Assembly: GCA_036652055.1 (NCBI GenBank)
Contig: JAVVWP010000049.1
Location: 1-6,962, forward strand
Reading direction: 5' to 3'
DNA length: 6,962 bases
From: Fimenecus sp036652055
Lineage (GTDB): Bacteria > Bacillota > Clostridia > Oscillospirales > Acutalibacteraceae
Position 1 is the first letter of the stretch; every line of letters starts with the position of its first letter. A program made the translations under genes and the position numbers. A model generated the notes under the pieces. It was not told the origin of the DNA and did no database searches. It saw nothing but the letters and a program-made list of their open reading frames with translations. This document shows positions 1 to 6,083 of the stretch, in pieces.

Positions 1-60
1 GTGAATTAAAGTCAGGTACAAGCAAAGATGAGTGAGTATTTAAAAGAACTGGGGATATAG
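1..60 (+). CDS. hsdM: 3' end of probable hsdM (type I methyltransferase subunit), apparently frameshifted
   Basis: Only the tail of this gene is in the window. Reading from base 3 gives ELKS followed by GTSKDE and a TGA stop at 33-35. Reading from base 16 in the next frame gives VQAKMSEYLKELGI and a TAG stop at 58-60. Joined across the GG at 15-16, the two pieces read ELKS-VQAKMSEYLKELGI, which is the kind of C-terminus I know from HsdM proteins (a charged helix ending in xxYLKELGI). Frame 1 itself is closed by TAA at 7-9, so the familiar ending cannot be reached from upstream without a frame change. The order hsdM, then hsdS and hsdR, supports the identity. HsdM would be the SAM-dependent N6-adenine methyltransferase of the complex. 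Whether the frameshift is real or a sequence error cannot be decided here, and the catalytic part lies outside the window. Confidence 0.55.
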
Positions 61-74
61 AGAGGAGACAAGCT

Positions 75-515
75 ATGTCTACTATTGGCAAAATAACTTT
101 ACAATCAGATGAGAATGGGCTTGTTACGCTACAGTGTGATAGATGTAAATCACGTTTTAAAGTTGATTGTGCGTTTTTGAACGATGAACTTCAAGGTGAA
201 ATTTGCTGTCCTATTTGCGGAATTTCTAACGAACTCAATACTTATTATCCAGAAGAAGTTGTTGAGCAAGCTAAAAAAATAGCTATTGTAGAAGCGGAAG
301 AAATGATAAAGAATGCTTTCAAAGGCTTAAATTCAAAATATATTAAAGTTAAAACATCACCAACAGATAGAGTTGATACGGATTTGGTTTTCAAGAATAA
401 AGACTATGATATGCAAGAATTGGTAGTGCATTGTTGTGAAAAGAAAATAGCCCTTTCACCAGTTGATGTGGCTGCTGGTTTCTATTGTCCATATTGCGGG
501 AGGATCGTTAAATGA
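75..515 (+). CDS. Small double zinc-ribbon protein of unknown function
   Basis: This 146-aa protein is probably cytosolic: it has no signal peptide or membrane segment. Two metal-binding knuckle pairs are visible. The first is C21-x2-C24 with C45-x2-C48 (CDRC and CPIC). The second is H119-C120-C121 with C138-x2-C141 in YCPYCG at the extreme C-terminus. Each set looks like a zinc ribbon. Between them lies a charged helical stretch (about residues 60-85, rich in Glu, Lys and Ala) and a short basic/beta segment around 86-115. The ATG at 75 is preceded by AGAGGAG (61-67) at good spacing and lies 14 bases after the TAG at 60, so it probably shares a transcript with hsdM. Its stop codon overlaps the next start (ATGA, 512-515), implying translational coupling. 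Zinc ribbons commonly bind nucleic acid or protein; I do not recognise the family and cannot assign a function. It is not a standard hsd subunit. Confidence 0.85.
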   Translation: MSTIGKITLQSDENGLVTLQCDRCKSRFKVDCAFLNDELQGEICCPICGISNELNTYYPEEVVEQAKKIAIVEAEEMIKNAFKGLNSKYIKVKTSPTDRVDTDLVFKNKDYDMQELVVHCCEKKIALSPVDVAAGFYCPYCGRIVK

Positions 516-1306
516 AAAAATACAGTAGTGAAGAAATTCAAAATATTTCGTCAGAGTTTAGAAACGTTGCTCGCAGATTAAGTAAAACCGATTATTCTCA
601 ATGTGATTCGAATTTGAAAAGATTCATATCGATGATTGATTCGACAGATTTGATTTCAAGTTTTATTAATGAACATAATACTTGTCAATATGATATTTTT
701 AACATAGTAAAATCAAGAGAACAACTCTCTCCTTTTGAAGTTAGCCCTGATTTTAATGAGGAAATTTCACTATCAGTTCAATTGCTTAAACATTCAGTTG
801 AAAATTTTAATGGCAATTTTACTCGATTATATGGTACATATTGGTATACAAGTGCAAAATCAACCATCAACGATGAAATGCGCAAATTCATTGAACATAT
901 CATTGACCCATTAATAGACCATATAGGTGAATATTTACGTAAATGCTATGAAAATGCAAATCGTGAGGAGCAGAAGTCTAAACCAATGGAAACACCTTCT
1001 TTTACAGCACATAACTCAACTGTTGTTATTGGTAGTACAGTAGATGGAAATGTAACAACAAATGTAAGTATATCTGAAGCCACAAAGACAGATGCGGTAG
1101 AAATTATATCGGCTATAAAGGATTTATTAGAGAACGACACTCTCCCCAACAAGGCGGATGTCAAGGATATTGTGGCCCAAGTTGAAGATGAAATAAAATC
1201 AAATCATAAACCTAAAAAAGGTTTATTGATAGCTTTAAAAACACTTTGTGCAGGCGGAGCGACTGTTATCCCGCTGGTTACTGCTTTGATAGAATTATTG
1301 GCTTAA
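512..1306 (+). CDS. Unknown protein with helical N-terminus, Ser/Thr/Val segment and C-terminal membrane-like tail
   Basis: This 264-aa product is not one I can name. Residues 1-155 look largely helical and charged, with patterns such as LKRFISMIDS (35-44) and FIEHIIDPLIDHIGEYL (126-142). Residues 165-189 form a short beta-like stretch (NSTVVIGSTVDGNV, then TTNVSIS) of a kind seen as a linker in several bacterial conflict proteins, AbiTii-type among them. Residues 195-232 are an acidic helix. Residues 237-264 (from GLLIALKTL to ALIELLA) are hydrophobic and rich in Ala, Leu and Gly, following a basic patch KPKK (233-236), and would suit a membrane anchor or pore-forming helix at the inner face of the membrane. 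The ATG at 512 overlaps the preceding TGA and has GGGAGGA at 498-504. Pairing with the zinc-ribbon gene suggests one functional unit: a soluble partner plus a membrane-acting effector. That role is inferred; a structural or regulatory membrane protein is also possible. Confidence 0.85.
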   Translation: MKKYSSEEIQNISSEFRNVARRLSKTDYSQCDSNLKRFISMIDSTDLISSFINEHNTCQYDIFNIVKSREQLSPFEVSPDFNEEISLSVQLLKHSVENFNGNFTRLYGTYWYTSAKSTINDEMRKFIEHIIDPLIDHIGEYLRKCYENANREEQKSKPMETPSFTAHNSTVVIGSTVDGNVTTNVSISEATKTDAVEIISAIKDLLENDTLPNKADVKDIVAQVEDEIKSNHKPKKGLLIALKTLCAGGATVIPLVTALIELLA

Positions 1307-1315
1307 CAAGATAAC

Positions 1316-1444
1316 ATGTTTACTTATAAAGGAGTATTATTATTAATAAACATACTCAAACCAATATTCGAGATACTAACCGGCGAAGTTACTGTGCACG
1401 ACAGATATTATCTGCAATTAACTTACTCCACTGATATCAGATGA
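1316..1444 (+). CDS. Doubtful small ORF, 42 aa, hydrophobic N-terminal half
   Basis: An ATG ten bases after the preceding stop opens a 42-residue frame ending at TGA 1442-1444. Residues 6-21 are hydrophobic (GVLLLINILKPIFEIL) and the rest is polar with HDRYYLQ. There is no good ribosome binding site before the ATG; AAAGGAG at 1328-1334 lies inside the frame and is not followed by a usable start. A frame of this length is not rare by chance in A+T-rich DNA. It could be a small membrane peptide belonging to the upstream pair or simply noncoding sequence; the latter is more likely. Confidence 0.15.
   Translation: MFTYKGVLLLINILKPIFEILTGEVTVHDRYYLQLTYSTDIR
1394..1440. promoter_or_regulatory. Cluster of three palindromes upstream of hsdS, possible operator region
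   Basis: Three dyads lie within 47 bases: GTGCAC (1394-1399), CAGATA-T-TATCTG (1402-1414, perfect 6-bp arms around one base) and CTGATATCAG (1431-1440, perfect 10-bp). The latter two have related half-sites (CAGATA and CTGATA) and their centres are about 27-28 bases apart, roughly two and a half helical turns. Dyads of this size are typical binding sites for dimeric regulators. No regulator gene is in the window and no strong promoter overlaps them, so the operator role is a guess. Confidence 0.25.
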
Positions 1445-1579
1445 AATTTCCTTTCACTTTGCATTGGTTAATTCGCTTAGTTATTTACAGGGCAATCGCC
1501 TAAATAATAAGAATTTTTATATGGTTTTCAACAAATACAGTAGCAATTTATTTAATACGAAGGAAAGGGGTGAAGCCCA

Positions 1580-2857
1580 ATGAATCAAGAAATTAAGGCT
1601 CGTATAGAGCAAATTAAGCGCGGCGAAGTGCCACAAGGGTATAAAAAGACTAAAGTCGGAATTGTACCGAGTGAGTGGGATGAAACCCATTTGAAGAAGA
1701 AATTCAATCGACTAAAGAGTAAGAATGTAGAGGGCAACACAAATGTTCTAACAATATCTGCACAGCACGGTCTAATAAATCAAGGTGATTTCTTCAACAA
1801 AGAGATAGCGAGCGAAGATAAAACCAACTACTATCTACTGCATAATGGTGATTTTGCATATAATAAAAGTTATTCAAATGGTTATCCATATGGCGCAATT
1901 AAGAAATTAACCCGATACAATAAGGGGGTTGTTTCCCCTCTTTATATATGCTTTTCACCTACTGAAGAAAATAAATGTCCGGATTTTTATGAACATTATT
2001 TTGAAGCAGGATATTTAAATAAAGAGATAAACGCATTTGCACAAGAAGGTGCAAGAAATCATGGATTACTTAATATTGCAGTTGACGACTTTTCCAATTC
2101 TTATATTGTTTCACCATCTCTACCAGAACAACAAAAAATTGCCGATATACTCACCGCGCAAGACAAAGTGATCGAATTGAAAGAAAAGCTAATCGCAGAG
2201 AAACAACGGCAGAAAAAATGGCTAATGCAAAATCTTCTGACGGGTAAAAAGAAATTAAAAGGATTTAGCGGTGAATGGAAAGAAATAAAACTTAACAAAG
2301 TTCTAAAAGAAACGAGAAAAAGAAATCAACAACAGAATTTAATGATTTGTTCTGTTGCGGTTCAAAAAGGCATTATTAGTCAAATCGAACATTTAGGACG
2401 TAGTTATGCTGCTTCAGACACCTCAAAATATAATGTGGTTTCGTATGGCGATGTAATTTACACGAAAAGCCCCACTGGTGATTTTCCTTACGGAATTGTT
2501 AAGCAAAGTCAGTTAAGCAACGATGTAGCAGTTTCACCTCTTTATGGGGTATATAAACCTGTAAGTTATGGTTTAGGTTATATGCTTCATTGCTATTTTC
2601 AATATCCTGTTAATACGAATAATTATTTGACACCCATAGTTCAAAAAGGTGCAAAAAATACCATAAATATTGCAAACGAAACATTTATATCCAATTCTCT
2701 TTACTTGCCTACAGACATAAAAGAGCAAACCGCAATAGCTGAAATTCTCTCCACTGCCGACCGTGAAATCGAGCTATTGCAAAAAAACTTAGCAGAAGAA
2801 AAGCAAAAGAAAAAAGCATTAATGCAATTATTATTAACAGGAATTGTGAGGGCGTAA
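1580..2857 (+). CDS. hsdS: Type I restriction-modification specificity subunit HsdS
   Basis: HsdS is the DNA-recognition subunit that docks with HsdM for methylation and with HsdR for restriction. The 425-aa length is normal and the two-fold layout is complete. A short N-terminal region ends in VGIVPSEW (26-33). Target-recognition domain 1 covers about 34-180, and conserved helical region 1 about 181-222 (LPEQQKIADIL to LLTG). Target-recognition domain 2 covers about 232-378 (from GEWKEIKL), and conserved region 2 about 379-421 (IKEQTAIAEIL to LLLTG). The long charged helices after each LPEQQ-type motif form the coiled-coil spacer that sets the gap between half-sites. Both recognition domains carry the same pattern, GD-x2-Y-x-KS-x4-PYG-x-K then VSPLY (90-122 and 290-322), so they are paralogous. 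The ATG at 1580 is preceded by AAAGGGGTGA (1564-1573). The target sequence cannot be read from the protein. Confidence 0.97.
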   Translation: MNQEIKARIEQIKRGEVPQGYKKTKVGIVPSEWDETHLKKKFNRLKSKNVEGNTNVLTISAQHGLINQGDFFNKEIASEDKTNYYLLHNGDFAYNKSYSNGYPYGAIKKLTRYNKGVVSPLYICFSPTEENKCPDFYEHYFEAGYLNKEINAFAQEGARNHGLLNIAVDDFSNSYIVSPSLPEQQKIADILTAQDKVIELKEKLIAEKQRQKKWLMQNLLTGKKKLKGFSGEWKEIKLNKVLKETRKRNQQQNLMICSVAVQKGIISQIEHLGRSYAASDTSKYNVVSYGDVIYTKSPTGDFPYGIVKQSQLSNDVAVSPLYGVYKPVSYGLGYMLHCYFQYPVNTNNYLTPIVQKGAKNTINIANETFISNSLYLPTDIKEQTAIAEILSTADREIELLQKNLAEEKQKKKALMQLLLTGIVRA

Positions 2858-2992
2858 AAGCATTTACACAGATGCTGATGGCTGTGCGAGTTGTTGTTTC
2901 AAAGCGCACAAAGGTTAATTACCACGGAAAAAGCGAGGCGTTTATAGCTTAGCTGATTCTGCTTATATGAAACGATTAAGGAGGGACAAGTA
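2858..2992 (+). other. Gap between hsdS and hsdR with one GC-rich inverted repeat
   Basis: These 135 bases hold no convincing gene. TGTGCG (2883-2888) and CGCACA (2905-2910) can pair across a 16-base loop, but no T-run follows, so this is not a Rho-independent terminator. A 26-codon ATG frame at 2872-2952 has no ribosome binding site. AAGGAGGGA at 2978-2986 is the ribosome binding site that fixes the GTG start of hsdR. No clear promoter is seen, so read-through from hsdS is the simplest reading. Confidence 0.5.
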
Positions 2993-5900
2993 GTGCAAAA
3001 AGACCTTTACCTTGAACAGAATATCAGCCAAGCTCCGGCATTAGAGCTTTTGCAGTCTTTAGGATATATCTACATATCCCAAGAGGACTGTTTGCTCCAG
3101 CGTGGCAGCGAGTATGATGTTCTTTTAAAAGATATTTTACGTGGACAACTTCGTAAAATTAACAGATATACCTATGGTGGTGCAGAAAACGAGTTTTCTT
3201 CCGCCAATATTGAACGTGCTATAGAAGATTTGGACGAGCCACTGACAGAAGGACTTATTAAGTGCAGTGAACGTATTTTTGATGCGCTGCTGCTTGGCAA
3301 AAGCTATCCACAAACTGTTGGAGATGGCAAAAGTTTAAGCTTTAATCTTAAATATATAGACTGGGAAAATCCCGAAAACAATTTGTTTCACATAACCGAA
3401 GAATATAGAGTAGAAAGTCAGGACAAAGCCCATAACGCTCGTCCTGATATTGTGCTGTTTATAAATGGTATTCCTTTTGCTGTAATTGAGTGTAAAACGA
3501 CCTTTGTTTCGGTGGAGCAAGGTATTGAGCAAATGGTGAGAAACCAAACGATAGACTATATTCCACAGCTTTTTAAGTTTACTCAAATACTTATGTCAAC
3601 CAATAAAAACTCTGTAAAATATGCTACAACAGGTACACCCAAAAAGTTTTGGTGCGTTTGGAAAGAAGAAGATGCAGAGCTTTTAGATAGTACTATTTCA
3701 GCTTGTATTGCAGACCGCATTCCCACAGAGCAAGACAAAAATATTATTTCGCTATTTTCCAAAGAGCGTGTTTTAGATTTAGTTAAGTATTTTATTTTAT
3801 ATGATGCCAATGTAAAAAAAATATGCCGTTATCAGCAATACTTTGCTATTAAAGAAATAATAAAGACCGTTACGCAGACAGACACCGAGGGCAATCGCCA
3901 AAGCGGTGTTATTTGGCATACCCAAGGCAGTGGCAAAAGTTTAACTATGGTTATGCTTGCAAAATATATATTACTTGAGCTTGCAAAACACGATCCAAAA
4001 GTTGTTATTATTACAGACAGAAAAGAGCTTGACGGGCAAATTACAAAAACTTTCGCCCACACAAGGCTATCTCCTGCAAGAGCCGTTACAGGCAGACATC
4101 TTGTAGAACTGATAGGCAGCCATAAAGCCGATGTTGTAACATCTATAATTAACAAGTTTAACACTGCCGAAAAGCTTGATGCAAAGAACTACTCAAAGGA
4201 TATTTTTGTGCTTGTAGACGAAAGCCATCGTTCCAACTATGGCCAGCTTGCAACAAAAATGCGTACGGTTTTCCCTAACGCTTGCTATATTGGTTTTACA
4301 GGAACACCACTGATGAAAAAAGAAAAAAACACAATGACTAAATTTGGTCATCTCATTCACAAGTACACCATTAAAGATGGAGTTGATGACGGTGCGATTG
4401 TTCCTTTGATTTACGAGGGTAAATTTGTAGAGCAAAATGTAGATGAGCAAAATATTGATTTATGGTTTGAGCAAACAACAAAAAAACTTAGTGATGCAGA
4501 GAAGCAAGACCTTAAAGCTAAGTGGAGCAGCATAAAAAGGCTTGCTTCAACAGATGCAAGAATAAAACGTATCGCACTTGATATTAATAATCATTTTATA
4601 GACACCTATAAAGAAACAGGATTTAAGGCAATGCTTGCAACTAATTTCAAAAAAGATGCTGTGCGTTATCTTGAATGCTTTGAAAGCTTTGGCGACCTTA
4701 CTTGTGGTGTCGTAATTTCTCCGCCCGATATGCGTGAAGGCGAAGAAGATATTGACGAAGCTTCTGACGATAAAGTTCTTGCCTATTGGAAAAAGATGAT
4801 GAATCAATACGGAGATGCAGATCGTTACGAAGAAACCATGAAAAACAAATTTCAAGATGGCGAGATTGATATTCTGATTGTTTGTAGCAAGCTTTTGACA
4901 GGCTTTGATGCTCCAATATGTTCGGTATTATATATTGATAAAGAGCTTAAAGAGCATGGCTTACTTCAAGCGATAGCAAGGACAAACCGCCTTTGCGAAG
5001 GTAAAGACTATGGGCTAATTGTAGATTACCGTGGACTCATAACAAAACTTGATACCGCGATGGATATGTACAGCGGTGCAGGGCTTGAAAACTTTGAAGG
5101 CAGTGACCTTAAAGGTGCAGTTGTCGATGTTATGACCTCAATCGGCGATTTAAGGCAAGCAAGCTCAAGACTGGAAGACCTATTTTCAGAAGTTGGGAAT
5201 AGTCGTGATACAGAGGAAATAGAAGTATTTCTTGCTGACGATAAAAAACGAGAAGAATTTTATAACTTGCTTTGTGCTTTTGGAAAGTCCTTAAACATAG
5301 TCTTAAACTCTGAAAGTGTTTATGCTGCTCTTCCAAAAGATGAGCTTAACAAATGCAAAGATAACTTTATATTTTATTCTAAAGTCCGCAGAAGTGTAAG
5401 AATTAGATATCATGATGCCATTGATAATAGCGAATACGAAAGACAAATGCAAAATTTGCTTGATACGCATTTGTCCGTAGCGGGATTAAAACAAATTACG
5501 AACCCTGTTGATATTTTGAATAAAGATGAGTTTGAAAAGGAACTTGGTGAATTGGGTTCGCTGCGTTCAAAAGCTGATGCGATTACAAGTAGCATGACAA
5601 AAAGCATTAGCAAAAAGCGAGATGAAAACCCAGCCTACTATGATAGCTTTTCTAAGCGCATTAAGGAAGCACTTGAGGAGTACAAAGATAGAATTATAAC
5701 CGAAGCAGAATATCTTGCAAAAATGCGTTCTATTATGGATGATTATAGAAATAACAAAGCAGATATACGATATCCGGAACGTATAAAGAACAATGTTCAT
5801 GCGCAGGCATTTTATGGGGTGATTTCTGCTATCTTGGATTCCGAGTTAAACCTTTCTGAAAACGGAGAAATAGTAGTTGATATAGCAATAGAAATTACGA

Positions 5901-6082
5901 AAATTATCGAGAAACATAGTCAAGTGGACTGGACTAATAACGCCACTATTCATGATCGTATTGCACAAGATATTGATGATTTGTTTTTTGAGATTGAAAA
6001 AGAAAAAGGCTTCAAGTTCTCCTTTGATACCATTGATAAAATAATTGAAAATGTTAAAACAGTTGCACTTAGGAGGTTTTAA
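2993..6082 (+). CDS. hsdR: Type I restriction endonuclease motor and nuclease subunit HsdR
   Basis: HsdR hydrolyses ATP to pull DNA through the bound complex and cuts it far from the recognition site. At 1029 aa it is close to the EcoR124I-type (IC) subunit. The N-terminal PD-(D/E)xK nuclease is intact: D152 in RPDIVLF and E166-C-K168, followed by a QxxxY motif (QTIDY, 185-189) typical of this nuclease branch. The superfamily 2 motor follows: Walker A TQGSGKS (310-316), ITDRKELD (340-347), DESHRS (409-414) as motif II, GFTGTP (434-439) as motif III, TGFDAP (636-641) and QAIARTNR (659-666) as motif VI. Motif II has Ser where Cys or Ala is more usual, which should be tolerated. The C-terminal 300 residues look helical, as expected for the complex-docking part. 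The GTG start is chosen because AAGGAGGGA (2978-2986) precedes it and the next in-frame Met is residue 181. No disruption is seen, so it appears functional. Confidence 0.98.
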   Translation: MQKDLYLEQNISQAPALELLQSLGYIYISQEDCLLQRGSEYDVLLKDILRGQLRKINRYTYGGAENEFSSANIERAIEDLDEPLTEGLIKCSERIFDALLLGKSYPQTVGDGKSLSFNLKYIDWENPENNLFHITEEYRVESQDKAHNARPDIVLFINGIPFAVIECKTTFVSVEQGIEQMVRNQTIDYIPQLFKFTQILMSTNKNSVKYATTGTPKKFWCVWKEEDAELLDSTISACIADRIPTEQDKNIISLFSKERVLDLVKYFILYDANVKKICRYQQYFAIKEIIKTVTQTDTEGNRQSGVIWHTQGSGKSLTMVMLAKYILLELAKHDPKVVIITDRKELDGQITKTFAHTRLSPARAVTGRHLVELIGSHKADVVTSIINKFNTAEKLDAKNYSKDIFVLVDESHRSNYGQLATKMRTVFPNACYIGFTGTPLMKKEKNTMTKFGHLIHKYTIKDGVDDGAIVPLIYEGKFVEQNVDEQNIDLWFEQTTKKLSDAEKQDLKAKWSSIKRLASTDARIKRIALDINNHFIDTYKETGFKAMLATNFKKDAVRYLECFESFGDLTCGVVISPPDMREGEEDIDEASDDKVLAYWKKMMNQYGDADRYEETMKNKFQDGEIDILIVCSKLLTGFDAPICSVLYIDKELKEHGLLQAIARTNRLCEGKDYGLIVDYRGLITKLDTAMDMYSGAGLENFEGSDLKGAVVDVMTSIGDLRQASSRLEDLFSEVGNSRDTEEIEVFLADDKKREEFYNLLCAFGKSLNIVLNSESVYAALPKDELNKCKDNFIFYSKVRRSVRIRYHDAIDNSEYERQMQNLLDTHLSVAGLKQITNPVDILNKDEFEKELGELGSLRSKADAITSSMTKSISKKRDENPAYYDSFSKRIKEALEEYKDRIITEAEYLAKMRSIMDDYRNNKADIRYPERIKNNVHAQAFYGVISAILDSELNLSENGEIVVDIAIEITKIIEKHSQVDWTNNATIHDRIAQDIDDLFFEIEKEKGFKFSFDTIDKIIENVKTVALRRF
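6071..6076 (+). promoter_or_regulatory. Ribosome binding site inside the end of hsdR that sets a TTG start
   Basis: AGGAGG here also encodes the Arg-Arg before the last Phe of HsdR. It lies seven bases before TTG at 6084, which is in frame with the metallopeptidase. The alternative ATG at 6045, thirteen codons further upstream, has no Shine-Dalgarno match and would put the start deep in hsdR. The TTG start is therefore preferred. Confidence 0.85.
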
Positions 6083-6083
6083 G

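Larger units (their letters stand above)
1307..1579 (+). other. Gap before hsdS: short dyads, no convincing gene
   Basis: These 273 bases separate the accessory pair from hsdS. They contain an SD-like AAAGGAG at 1328-1334 not followed by ATG, GTG or TTG at usable spacing. They also hold an imperfect A+T-rich hairpin (1332-1357: GAGTATTATT pairing with AATAA and TACTC around a small bulge) and three palindromes (1394-1399, 1402-1414, 1431-1440). A weak promoter-like pair, TTGCAT (1459-1464) and TATTTA (1482-1487) with 17 bases between, could serve hsdS, but the -10 match is poor. One frame is open for 54 codons into the hsdS start (1422-1583) and a 42-codon ATG frame lies at 1316-1444. No hairpin with a T-run, tRNA or repeat array is seen. 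The gap may be the 3' scar of the inserted pair, a separate hsdS promoter region, or both. Confidence 0.5.

Noticed and set aside
1345..1434. A 29-codon open frame (NKHTQTNIRDTNRRSYC...) after the SD-like AAAGGAG
   Set aside because: It has no ATG, GTG or TTG start at usable spacing from the AAAGGAG, is short, and competes with two other partly open frames; I do not recognise the peptide.
1432..1434. TGA read as tryptophan to extend a frame across the gap
   Set aside because: TGG is used for Trp throughout the conserved genes and TGA appears as the stop in the ATGA gene overlap at 512-515, so the standard bacterial code applies.
1441..1503. A 20-aa basic hydrophobic peptide frame starting with ATG
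   Set aside because: No ribosome binding site before it (the preceding bases are the CTGATATCAG palindrome) and the length is expected by chance.
1580..2857. Phase-variable hsdS shuffling locus
   Set aside because: There is a single full-length hsdS, no second silent copy in inverted orientation and no recombinase gene in the window.
2872..2952. A 26-aa ATG frame between hsdS and hsdR
   Set aside because: No Shine-Dalgarno sequence, no recognisable sequence, and length expected by chance.
3832..4164. Long minus-strand open frames inside hsdR (for example 3832-4164, 4547-4855) and inside the metallopeptidase gene (6431-6715)
   Set aside because: They lie entirely opposite conserved, motif-bearing coding sequence, lack convincing ribosome binding sites and show no recognisable features.
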